From the NCBI RefSeq assembly GCF_003429565.1, contig NZ_QUAK01000083.1, positions 1,750 to 65,749 on the forward strand: a stretch of DNA of 64,000 bases. Direction: 5' to 3'. A program made the position numbers and the translations under genes. Shown one piece after another: positions 34,514-42,003 of the stretch. The notes under the pieces are model-generated. The model did not search any database, was not told the DNA's origin, and saw nothing but the letters and a program-made list of their open reading frames with translations. The stretch comes from Streptomyces triticagri. Lineage in GTDB: Bacteria > Actinomycetota > Actinomycetes > Streptomycetales > Streptomycetaceae. How positions within the stretch are numbered: the first letter of the stretch is position 1; every line of letters starts with the position of its first letter.

Positions 34514-35326
34514 ATGACAACTGGCGCGCCCGGCAAGGGAGTAGGCCCGCTCCTGCGGGGCTGGCGGGAGCAGCGCCGGATCAGCCAGCTGGACCTGGCG
34601 CTGCGCGCGGACTCCTCGGCCCGCCACATCAGTTTCGTGGAGACGGGCCGGTCGCGCCCGAGCGAGGAGTTCCTGCTCCGCCTCGCCGAGCACCTCGACG
34701 TACCCGTACGGGAGCAGAATGCGCTGCTGCTCGCCGCGGGGTACGCGCCCAGGTTCCCCGAGACCCCGCTGGACGACCCCGCCCTCGGCACGTTCCGGGA
34801 GGCGGTCGAGCAGCTGCTGCAGGGGTACGAGCCGTATCCGGCGCTGGTGGTGGACGCCACGTACCAGGTGGTGTCGGCGAACCGGGCGATCATGCTCCTG
34901 CTCGACGGGCTGCCCGGCCATCTCCTCGAGCCCCCGATCAACGCCATGCGGCTGACCCTGCACCCGGAGGGGCTCGCCCCGCGCATCCGCAATCTGGCCG
35001 AGTGGCGGGGGCATCTGCTGCATCAGATGGACCGGCAGATCGCCCTGCAGCGCTCCGACGCCCTGCGGGCGCTGTACGAGGAGGTCGCCGCGTACCCGGT
35101 GGACGATCCGGGGAGTACGGCGAGCGATGAGCGTACGGGTCCCGGTTCTGCGCCGTACTTCGCGCTGCCGCTGCGTATCGAGCACAACGGGCAGCTGCTG
35201 TCCTTCGTGTCGTCGATCTCCACGTTCAACACACCGATGGATGTGACGGTCGCCGAGCTGGCCATCGAGACGCTGCTCCCGGCCGACCCGGCGACGGTCA
35301 AGTACCTGAACGCGCTGGCGGGTTGA
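34514..35326 (+). CDS. XRE-family regulator with MmyB-like ligand-binding domain
   Basis: 270 residues. Residues about 10-70 are the helix-turn-helix (LRGWREQRRISQLDLALRADSSARHISFVETGRSRP). Residues about 100-265 are an MmyB-type PAS-like domain (YEPYPALVVDATYQVVSANRAIM, LHPEGLAPRIRNLAEWRGHLL, FVSSISTFNTPMDVTVAEL). Actinobacteria have many of these, often beside a dehydrogenase they control; no such gene is adjacent here. The ligand is unknown. Confidence 0.9.
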   Translation: MTTGAPGKGVGPLLRGWREQRRISQLDLALRADSSARHISFVETGRSRPSEEFLLRLAEHLDVPVREQNALLLAAGYAPRFPETPLDDPALGTFREAVEQLLQGYEPYPALVVDATYQVVSANRAIMLLLDGLPGHLLEPPINAMRLTLHPEGLAPRIRNLAEWRGHLLHQMDRQIALQRSDALRALYEEVAAYPVDDPGSTASDERTGPGSAPYFALPLRIEHNGQLLSFVSSISTFNTPMDVTVAELAIETLLPADPATVKYLNALAG

Positions 35327-35344
35327 GCCCGGTGCGCGATCGCA

Positions 35345-35384
35345 GGCTCAGGGCCTGAGAGCACGGCTCAGGCCCTCAGAGCAC
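35345..35384. repeat. Tandem 20-bp repeat able to form a hairpin between convergent genes
   Basis: Two adjacent units (35345-35364 and 35365-35384), GGCTCAGGGCCTGAGAGCAC and GGCTCAGGCCCTCAGAGCAC, differ at two positions. Each contains or nearly contains a palindrome, and together they can fold as one stem. The second unit includes the last codons and stop of the membrane protein gene. It probably acts as a bidirectional terminator. Confidence 0.55.
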
Positions 35385-35784
35385 GCTGGGCGGTGTGCTG
35401 CAGAGCCGCGAACCCTGCCACCACCAGCGCCTGCAGCGGGATCCACACGGCGCCGGCGGTGGACGGCGAGAGCCAGGCGAAGAGCGCGACGAGGCTGAGC
35501 GCCGACCAGGCGAGATTGGCCTCGACGACCGCCCGGACGGCGAGGGCGGGCGGTTCGGCCCGCCGGGCGATCAGGCCGACGGCCACCGCATACGCGACCA
35601 GGCCGGCGCCGAGCGGGAGCAGCAGCCCGGAGTCCACGCCGAGCAGGCGGCCGAGCGGTCCGGACAGGGCGAGATAGGCCAGTCCGTTGGCGGAGGTCAC
35701 CAGGGCGTCCGCGGCGAGGAAGCGGCGCAGCGCGGTCCGCGGCTCGGGGGTGCGGGCGATTGCGGCGAGTTGATACGTCGACAT
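35368..35784 (-). CDS. Small four-helix integral membrane protein
   Basis: 138 residues from the ATG at 35784 with GGAGGT upstream. After a 20-residue start it has about four membrane segments (FLAADALVTSANGLAYLALSG, LLLPLGAGLVAYAVAVGLI, VEANLAWSALSLVALFAWL, VWIPLQALVVAGFAALQH). It resembles small uncharacterised actinobacterial membrane proteins of the DoxX/SPW-like size class, but no family could be named with confidence. It is divergent from the ABC exporter. Confidence 0.75.
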   Translation of the reverse strand: MSTYQLAAIARTPEPRTALRRFLAADALVTSANGLAYLALSGPLGRLLGVDSGLLLPLGAGLVAYAVAVGLIARRAEPPALAVRAVVEANLAWSALSLVALFAWLSPSTAGAVWIPLQALVVAGFAALQHTAQRALRA

Positions 35785-35927
35785 GGTGACCTCCGTGGTG
35801 GATGGGTGCACGGACAGGTGGTGGGCCGGACACCGGGGCGGAGTGCGCCGTCCCGGGGCCCGGTGCCTCTCACGATGCCGGGGCCGGCGAGGTCGGTCGA
35901 TTACGTCGGAGGTAAGGGCGCCGGCGC

Positions 35928-35996
35928 GGTGGAGCAGGCTCCACCCAGGGGACGGGTGTCTGCGCCCTCGTGATCGATTCCGCGGATTCCTAGCGT
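35928..35996 (+). promoter_or_regulatory. Promoter with shared upstream element, ABC exporter operon
   Basis: An 18-bp dyad (35928-35945, consensus GGTGGAGCRGGCTMCACC) is followed by GACGGGT..CTGYGCCCT (35951-35968) and, 63 bp from the start of the dyad, a TAGCGT -10-like hexamer (35991). The same three parts with almost the same spacing occur at 41406-41475. This is the likely binding site of the response regulator encoded between them. Confidence 0.6.
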
Positions 35997-36075
35997 GAGG
36001 AGCAGGAAGTCCTCGGCCCCCTGGGCGGGTCCGGGCGGTTCTCGGCCACCTGGTGCGGGGGCGAATCGAAGGGGC

Positions 36076-36900
36076 GTGAAGATGTTCTGGCGTCGTGGTG
36101 GTACTCGGGTCGTGGGCGGCGGTGGCCCTGCCGGGACGGTGCAGGCCGAGCCGGCCCCTGCCCTGGCCCTGGACGGGGTGAGCCGCGCCTACCGAGGCGG
36201 GGTGACCGCGCTCGACGCGGTGAGCCTGCGGGTGCCGGCGGGCCGGATGGTGGCCGTGCTCGGCCGTTCCGGTTCGGGCAAGTCGACGCTGCTTCAGTGC
36301 GCGGCGGGACTCGACCGGCCGACCGCCGGGACGGTGCGGATCGGTGGGACGAGTCTCACGGGGCTCGGCGAGGCGGCACTCACGCGGCTGCGCCGCGACC
36401 GGGTCGGTTTCGTCTTCCAGTCCTTGAATCTGGTGCCGTCGCTGAGCGTCCTGGAGAACGCCGCGCTGCCGCTGCTCCTTGCGGGCGGCCCGGGGCGTAC
36501 GCGCCGGCCGGCCGGGACGCAGCAGGAGGAGGCCGGGCGGGCGCGGGCCGCACTCGACGCCGTGGGTCTGGCGGACCGCGCGGACGACCGCCCGGACCTG
36601 CTCTCGGGCGGCCAGCAGCAGCGGGTTGCGGTGGCCCGAGCGCTGGTCACCGATCCCGACGTGGTCTTCGCCGACGAGCCCACGGGCGCCCTCGACCCGG
36701 TGACCGCGGCCGAGGTGCTTGCCCTGCTGCGCCGGGCCGCGGACGCCGGACGCACGGTGCTGATGGTCACGCACGATCCGGTGGCGGCGGCCTGGGCGGA
36801 CGAGGCGGTGTTCCTGCACGGAGGGTGCCTCGCGGCCCGGATGGGCACGCCCGATGCGGGCGAAGTGCGGCGCCTGCTGCACGAGTTGGGCCGCCGATGA
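36076..36900 (+). CDS. ABC exporter ATP-binding protein (LolD/MacB type)
   Basis: 274 residues from a GTG with AAGGGG upstream; ATG 36082 is an alternative. MacB-type ATPase: Walker [22 protein letters not shown]-loop [21 protein letters not shown], signature [17 protein letters not shown], Walker [14 protein letters not shown]-loop VTHDPV. A longer ORF start at 35995 lacks support. It overlaps the permease gene by 4 bp (ATGA). With the FtsX-type partner it forms a mechanotransmitting exporter, in Streptomyces often for peptides, antibiotics or envelope stress. Confidence 0.9.
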   Translation: MKMFWRRGGTRVVGGGGPAGTVQAEPAPALALDGVSRAYRGGVTALDAVSLRVPAGRMVAVLGRSGSGKSTLLQCAAGLDRPTAGTVRIGGTSLTGLGEAALTRLRRDRVGFVFQSLNLVPSLSVLENAALPLLLAGGPGRTRRPAGTQQEEAGRARAALDAVGLADRADDRPDLLSGGQQQRVAVARALVTDPDVVFADEPTGALDPVTAAEVLALLRRAADAGRTVLMVTHDPVAAAWADEAVFLHGGCLAARMGTPDAGEVRRLLHELGRR

Positions 36901-39470
36901 GTGCCGCACCGGGGGTGGCACTCATCGCCGCGCGTTGGCGTCGTACGCACCGCAGGGCGTGGGCCGCGGTGGTCGCGTCGCTCGCGCTCGCCTCGCTGCT
37001 GCTCGGCACGTTCGCGCTGGTCGTCGGAGCGACAGCGCTCGGTCACGCGCGCGTGGAGCGGTATGCGGCCGCCGACGCGGTGGTGGCCGCCGACCAGACG
37101 ACGCGCTATCGGGCGAAGCCGTGGGGCAGCGATCCCGAGACGGCCGAGGCCGCGCTGACCGAGCGGATCGGGGTGCCGTGGCGCACGGTCGGCCTGCTCA
37201 CGCAGGTGGCAGGGGTGCGGGCGGCGGTTCCCGACAGCACCTTCCCGGTGACGGGCGGCGACGGGGAGCGGGCCCTGACCGGCGGTTCCTGGGACGCTGC
37301 GCGCCTCGCCCCGTACGAACTGCGCTCGGGCCGGGGTCCGCGCGCGGCGGGAGAGGTGGTGGTGTCACAGGGCCAGGGGGCGTCACCCGGCGACCGGATG
37401 CGGGTGCGGTCCGGCGGGGTGGCCCGTACGTACACCGTGGTGGGCGTGGCCGAGGGCACGGACGCCGTGCATTTCGCCGCGGGCGAGGCGCGGCGGCTGT
37501 CCGGGCATCCGGACACCGCGGACGCCATCGGTCTGGTGGCCGAACCGGGCCTGGGCGCGGGCGAGTTGCACTCGCGGGTGCGGGACGCCCTGGACCGTGC
37601 GGAGACGCGGGACGCCCGCGCGGAGGTGCGGGCTGCCGACGACAGCTCCTCGCTGCGGGTGTTCACGGGTGACGGGCGGGGCGCGGCCGAGCAGTTGGCG
37701 GCGGCGCCCGCGCGGTCCGCACTCCTGGAGATGTGCGGGGCCGTCTCGGGAACGGTGGTCCTGATCGCGGTCCTGGTGACGGTCTCGCTCGTCGGGCAGG
37801 CGCTGCGCCAGCGCGCGGGCGAGTTGGCGCTGCTGCGGGCGGTGGGCGCGTCCCCGCGTCAGCTGCGGGCGGCCGTGGGCCGGGAGGTGCTGCGGATCTC
37901 GGTGTGGCCGGCGCTGCTGGGCGCAGCCACGTCGGTGCCGGCCTGTTTCGGTCTGCTCGGGCTGCTGCGCTCGGGCGGCGCGCTCCCCGCAGGATTCCAA
38001 CCGGCCACGCCCGGCTGGCTGTTCACCGGGGTCCTGGTCACGGCCGGTCTGACCGTGGGCATCGCCCGGCTCACCGCGTTCCTCGGCTGCGGGCCCATCG
38101 CCCGGGCCCGTCCGGCGGAGGCGCTGGGGGCCACGGCGGTCGAGCCGACCCGTGAGCGGCCGGCCCGGCGGATCGCCGGCCTGGTGCTCCTCGGACTCGG
38201 TGTCAGTGCGGCCGGCACCGCGACTCTGGGGAGCGGCTCGGTGGCGGCGGCCGCGGCCAGTACGGCGGCGTTGACGATGGTCGTCGGCTGCGCCGTGCTC
38301 GGCCCGTGGATCGCGCGCGGGGCGACGCGGGTGGTGGCGGTACCACTGCGGCGCTTCGGCGGTCCTGCGGGGCGGCTCGCGGCGGCGGAGTGCGCGGCGG
38401 GAGCGCGGCGCCTCGGTGCGGCGATCACGCCCGTCGTCCTGGTCACCGCGTTCGTCCTGGTGCAGCTGTCGGCGGGCGCGACGATGAGACGGGCCGGCGA
38501 CGAGCAGGCGGTGGCCGCGCTGCGCGCCGAGCTGGCCGTGACGGCCACGGGCGACGGTCTGCCGTCCGGTGCGCTCGACCGGGTCCGCCGGACACCGGGG
38601 GTCGCCGCCGTGAACGACGTACTGCGCAGCACGGTGGTCCTGGCGGACCGCGAGGCGGGCTCACCGCGCCTCGAACGCCTGCCGGCCCTCGGGGTCACCC
38701 CGAACTCGCTGCGCCGGACCCTGGATCCGGGCGTCGTCGAGGGCTCGCTGTCGCAGCTCGGTGCGGGCACGGTGTCGGTGGGCCAGGACCGCGCCCGGTC
38801 CATGGGTCTGTATCCCGGCGACCGGGTCCGTATCCGCTTCGGTGACGGCACGGAGCGCTCACTGCGCGTCGTGGCGGTGCACGAACGCGCCCTGGCCCTG
38901 GGCGACTTCCTGTTCTCCCGCGGCACTCTCGCGCCGCACACGAGCCGGCCGCAGAGCACGGAGGCGCTCATCGCGGTCACCCGCGGCAGCGACCCCGCCG
39001 CGGTGCGGGCGCACATCGGCGAGCACCTGGGTCCGTCCCTCGACCACACCGGCGCCGTGACCCTGCGTCAGAATCCGGATCCGATCAGGCTCGTGGTGGA
39101 CGACGAGCGTCCGGCCGAGATTCTCGGCGGTGTCGCGGTCGCGGCGATCGGCGCGTTCACGGTGATCGCCGTACTGAGCACCCTGACGCTGATCGGCATC
39201 GGACGGCGGCCCGCACTGCGTCTGCTGCGCCTCGTCGGCGCGGGGCGCGCCCAGCTGCGCGGGATGCTGCGCGCCGAGGCCGCCTTGATCGCCGCGACAG
39301 GGCTGTTGGTGGGTGCGGGGGTGGCGGCCGTACCACTGCTGGCATTCAGCTTCGCCACGGCGCGGGTACTGCCGTATCTGCCGCTGCTGCAGGGGGTGTT
39401 GATCGTGGGAGTGGTCGCGGTGACCGCACTCGTGGGCACGCTGGCCCCGGCCCGCGGGGCGCTGCGCTGA
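36897..39470 (+). CDS. FtsX-like ABC transporter permease (two FtsX domains)
   Basis: 857 residues from the ATG that overlaps the ATPase stop. One membrane segment near residues 20-45, a large extracellular region (about 50-265), then an FtsX block with three membrane segments ([40 protein letters not shown]). A second copy follows: membrane segments around 415-450 and 500-525, another extracellular region, and a final FtsX block ([48 protein letters not shown]). This duplicated layout is typical of large actinobacterial export permeases. Substrate unknown. Confidence 0.88.
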   Translation: MSAAPGVALIAARWRRTHRRAWAAVVASLALASLLLGTFALVVGATALGHARVERYAAADAVVAADQTTRYRAKPWGSDPETAEAALTERIGVPWRTVGLLTQVAGVRAAVPDSTFPVTGGDGERALTGGSWDAARLAPYELRSGRGPRAAGEVVVSQGQGASPGDRMRVRSGGVARTYTVVGVAEGTDAVHFAAGEARRLSGHPDTADAIGLVAEPGLGAGELHSRVRDALDRAETRDARAEVRAADDSSSLRVFTGDGRGAAEQLAAAPARSALLEMCGAVSGTVVLIAVLVTVSLVGQALRQRAGELALLRAVGASPRQLRAAVGREVLRISVWPALLGAATSVPACFGLLGLLRSGGALPAGFQPATPGWLFTGVLVTAGLTVGIARLTAFLGCGPIARARPAEALGATAVEPTRERPARRIAGLVLLGLGVSAAGTATLGSGSVAAAAASTAALTMVVGCAVLGPWIARGATRVVAVPLRRFGGPAGRLAAAECAAGARRLGAAITPVVLVTAFVLVQLSAGATMRRAGDEQAVAALRAELAVTATGDGLPSGALDRVRRTPGVAAVNDVLRSTVVLADREAGSPRLERLPALGVTPNSLRRTLDPGVVEGSLSQLGAGTVSVGQDRARSMGLYPGDRVRIRFGDGTERSLRVVAVHERALALGDFLFSRGTLAPHTSRPQSTEALIAVTRGSDPAAVRAHIGEHLGPSLDHTGAVTLRQNPDPIRLVVDDERPAEILGGVAVAAIGAFTVIAVLSTLTLIGIGRRPALRLLRLVGAGRAQLRGMLRAEAALIAATGLLVGAGVAAVPLLAFSFATARVLPYLPLLQGVLIVGVVAVTALVGTLAPARGALR

Positions 39471-39536
39471 GCGGCCGGCCGGCCGAGTACCACGGTATCC
39501 GCCGCTGCCGCGAGCAGCGCAGGCCGGCCGGCGGTC

Positions 39537-40181
39537 TCAGGCGTTGAGGTACGCGAGTACCGCCCGTACTCGGCGGTGCCCGCTGTCGCTGGGCGGCAGT
39601 TCCAGCTTGGTGAAGACATTGCCGATGTGCTTGTGCACCGAACGTTCCGTGATGACGAGGGAGTTGGCGATCGTCGCGTTGTCGTGCCCCTCGGCCATCA
39701 GCTGCAGCACCTCGCGCTCGCGCGGGGTGAGGGTGGCGAGCGGGTCGTCGCGGCGCCGGCGCGACATCAGCTCGGTGACCACCTCGGGGTCGAGCGCGGT
39801 GCCGCCCTCGGCCACCCGGCCGAGCGCATCGAGGAACTCGTCGACCCGCCCGACCCGGTCCTTGAGCAGATAGCCGACCCCGCGCGCACCGCCGCCGAGC
39901 AGTTCGGCCGCGTAGGTCTCCTCGACGTACTGGGAGAGCACGAGCACCGGAAGCCCCGGCAGCTGCACGCGCGCTTCGAGGGCGGCCCTGAGTCCCTCGT
40001 CCCGGAAGCCCGGCGGCATCCGTACGTCCAGGACCGCGGCGTCCGGGCGCTGCTCGACCAGGAGGGGCAGGATCTCCGGGCCGGTGGCCGCGACTCCCGC
40101 CACCTCGTGGCCGCTGGAGCGCAGCAGCAGGACCAGGCCCTCCCGGAGCAGGGCATTGTCCTCGGCGATCACCACGCGCAC
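39537..40181 (-). CDS. LuxR/NarL-family response regulator
   Basis: 214 residues from the GTG at 40181, inside the end of the kinase gene (13-bp overlap). The receiver domain has VRVVIAEDNALLREGL, the phospho-acceptor Asp52 (AAVLDVRMPP), a Ser/Thr-position in VLSQYVEE and Lys in YLLKDRVG. The LuxR helix-turn-helix is at about 148-205 (LATLTPREREVLQLMAEGHDNATIANSLVITERSVHKHIGNVFTKLEL). It is translationally coupled with the kinase. Likely targets are the ABC exporter and the small membrane protein that share an upstream element. Confidence 0.93.
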   Translation of the reverse strand: MRVVIAEDNALLREGLVLLLRSSGHEVAGVAATGPEILPLLVEQRPDAAVLDVRMPPGFRDEGLRAALEARVQLPGLPVLVLSQYVEETYAAELLGGGARGVGYLLKDRVGRVDEFLDALGRVAEGGTALDPEVVTELMSRRRRDDPLATLTPREREVLQLMAEGHDNATIANSLVITERSVHKHIGNVFTKLELPPSDSGHRRVRAVLAYLNA

Positions 40182-41371
40182 GGCAACTCCACTTCGATCT
40201 CGGTAGGTCCCCCGTCGGGGCTGGTCACCCGCACGGTGCCGTCCAGCGCTGCGACCCGGCGGCGGATGCCGAACAGGCCGGTGCCGAGGGGGTGTTCGGG
40301 CCCCGCACCGAGGGCACCTGCGCCTCTCCCGAGCGCTGCCTCCGCGCCCCCGCGCCCCTCGTCGCGCACCCGGACCCGCAGCAGCCGAGGCGTGCGGTCG
40401 AGGGTGACCGTGGCCCGTTCGGCGCCGCTGTGCTTGGCCGCATTGGTGAGGGCCTCCGCCACGGCGAAGTACGCGGCGGCCTCCACTGCGGCGGGTGCGC
40501 GCGGCCCGTCGGTGTCGCCTTCGGCGGTGACGACCTCCACGTCGAGCCCGCTGCTCGCGGCGAGCGCCCGTACCGCACCGTCCAGGCCCCGGTCGGTGAG
40601 CACCGGCGGGTGGATGCCGCGCACCACGTGCCGCAGCTCGGCGAGGGCCTCCTCGGCCTGGTCCTGTGCCTCGTCGAGCAGGGCGCGGGCGGCCACCGGG
40701 TCGGCGTCGTAGGCGCGTTTGGCGAGGCCGATCCGCATCGAGAGGGAGACCAGGCGGGCCTGTGCGCCGTCGTGCAGATCGCGCTCGATGCGGCGCAGCT
40801 CGGCGCCGTGCGCGGCCACCGCGCCGGCCCTGGTCTCGGCGAGCTCCTCGACCCGGCGGGCCAGGCCCGCGCTGTCCGAAGGGGTCAGCAGAGCCCGCGC
40901 CCAGACGCATTCGAGGTCGGCGAGGAAGTCGAGCACCGGCAGGGCGACCGGCCGCCGCCGGCACAGTCCGCACCAGACGGCGTCGACGAGCAGAGCGGGC
41001 ACCCAGACGATCAGGGCGATGTAGAACAGCAGGAGCCCGTAGACGAGTTGGGCCACCACCCAGCGCAGATCGCGGTACGTGCTGGGGTCGGTGGTGGCGT
41101 TCCGCAGCCGTTCGGCGAGCGGTCCGGTGAGCGGCGGATACGAGTCGGGGACCGGGACTCCGGTGCGGGCGGCCACCCGCCGGCGCTCGAAGCCGGCGAA
41201 GCGGCGTACGGTCATCACGGTCTCCGGCAGCATCCCGGCACCGACCACCAGGGCGGTCGCCGCGAGGCCGACGAGGACGATCCCGAGCAGCACGTAGCAG
41301 GCGCAGCCGAGTCCGAAGCCGACGGCGAGATGCCGCGTCGCCCGCCCGGCCCTGCGTACCGCCTCGTCCAT
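40169..41371 (-). CDS. Sensor histidine kinase (HisKA_3 type)
   Basis: 400 residues. Two hydrophobic regions: residues 15-50 (LGCACYVLLGIVLVGLAATALVVGAG) and about 108-135 (LVYGLLLFYIALIVWVPALLVDAVW), with a short loop between, so the sensor is probably within the membrane. The phosphorylated His is in RRIERDLHDGAQARL, about residue 205. The HATPase domain has AEALTNAAKHSGA, RVRVRDEGRGGA and GTGLFGIRRRVAALDG. It pairs with the overlapping response regulator gene. The mRNA is predicted to be leaderless: TACGCT ends 6 bp before the ATG. Confidence 0.93.
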   Translation of the reverse strand: MDEAVRRAGRATRHLAVGFGLGCACYVLLGIVLVGLAATALVVGAGMLPETVMTVRRFAGFERRRVAARTGVPVPDSYPPLTGPLAERLRNATTDPSTYRDLRWVVAQLVYGLLLFYIALIVWVPALLVDAVWCGLCRRRPVALPVLDFLADLECVWARALLTPSDSAGLARRVEELAETRAGAVAAHGAELRRIERDLHDGAQARLVSLSMRIGLAKRAYDADPVAARALLDEAQDQAEEALAELRHVVRGIHPPVLTDRGLDGAVRALAASSGLDVEVVTAEGDTDGPRAPAAVEAAAYFAVAEALTNAAKHSGAERATVTLDRTPRLLRVRVRDEGRGGAEAALGRGAGALGAGPEHPLGTGLFGIRRRVAALDGTVRVTSPDGGPTEIEVELPCAW

Positions 41372-41377
41372 GCGCTC

Positions 41378-41402
41378 AGCGTATGTGACCTGACCTGGTC
41401 AG
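41378..41402 (-). promoter_or_regulatory. Histidine kinase promoter with dyad
   Basis: A -10-like TACGCT (41383-41378, minus strand) stands 6 bp before the kinase ATG. A 13-bp perfect dyad CTGACCTGGTCAG lies at 41390-41402, immediately beside the shared response-regulator element at 41406. Confidence 0.4.
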
Positions 41403-41405
41403 CGG

Positions 41406-41475
41406 GGTGGAGCGGGCTACACCATCGGTCGACGGGTCTGTGCCCTGCCGGGGGCCGGTGCTCGTCGCTCAGGAT
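41406..41475 (+). promoter_or_regulatory. Promoter with shared upstream element, small membrane protein
   Basis: The dyad-like GGTGGAGCGGGCTACACC (41406-41423), GACGGGTCTGTGCCCT (41431-41446) and a CAGGAT -10-like hexamer at 41470, 64 bp from the start of the dyad. It is the partner of 35928-35996. The site lies 35 bp from the divergent kinase start, so it could also govern the kinase/regulator genes. Confidence 0.6.
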
Positions 41476-41535
41476 GGAGACATCAGGACGCGCCGCGTCG
41501 GCCGCGCGTCGCCGCTCACCTCACGGGAGTTCGCC

Positions 41536-41709
41536 ATGAAGGCCCTGCTCTGGTTCGTGCTCGTCTGCTCGCTGCTCTTCAACGTGTTCACGAGCATCCT
41601 GTTCTCCGGGGCGACCCAGGTGGCGCTCAGCGTGGTGTCCGGAGTCATCGTCCTCGGCTCGGGGTTCGCGCTGTGGATGCTGCGTGACCGGGACCCGCAG
41701 CACACCTGA
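41536..41709 (+). CDS. Small single/double-pass membrane protein
   Basis: 57 residues from the ATG at 41536 with GGGAG 7 bp upstream; an in-frame GTG at 41407 lies inside the promoter element and is unlikely. It has two hydrophobic stretches (ALLWFVLVCSLLFNVFTSILF and VALSVVSGVIVLGSGFALWML) and a charged end (RDRDPQHT). No family recognised. It shares its promoter element with the ABC exporter and is divergent from the kinase, so it may be an accessory of the same envelope-response system. Confidence 0.7.
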   Translation: MKALLWFVLVCSLLFNVFTSILFSGATQVALSVVSGVIVLGSGFALWMLRDRDPQHT

Positions 41710-41805
41710 GCCGTACACCCCTCCCCCCGCACCGGCGCCGCGCGCAACCCGTACGGCCCCCACGGAGAGGTGGCTCCCCCGTCGCGCGCCTAACTTCGGG
41801 TCTTA

Positions 41806-41968
41806 GGTCGTATCCGGGAAGTCCTGCACGGCGCACACGGCGCCCGGCACGCACTCTCGCCGCACCGGCCGAAAGCCCAAGTACATCCAGTACGAGGACT
41901 TCCGGCCGGCACGCCGAGAGCACGCACCGGACACCGCGAGCACCGCACAGGACTTCCCGGATACGACC
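41806..41968 (-). ncRNA. 163-bp imperfect palindrome; candidate structured RNA upstream of narG
   Basis: Position p pairs with 83774-p over 79 positions, with a 5-base loop (41885-41889) centred at 41887. The outer 21 pairs are perfect (41806-41826 with 41948-41968). In all, 61 pairs are Watson-Crick. Of the 18 others, 14 are A-C oppositions on the plus strand, which become G-U pairs if the minus strand is transcribed, and none are G-T. Minus-strand RNA would therefore pair 75 of 79 positions. It lies 36 bp before the narG start. A minus-strand promoter was not identified; the RNA assignment is inference. Confidence 0.5.
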
Positions 41969-42003
41969 AACGTGCCCACGCGCAGACCCGAGGGAGCCGT
42001 CCG

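Noticed and set aside
41806-41968. Ordinary intrinsic terminator of the small membrane protein gene
   Set aside because: The stem is far longer than a terminator, lies 97 bp after the stop, has no T-tract, and its mismatch pattern favours the other strand.
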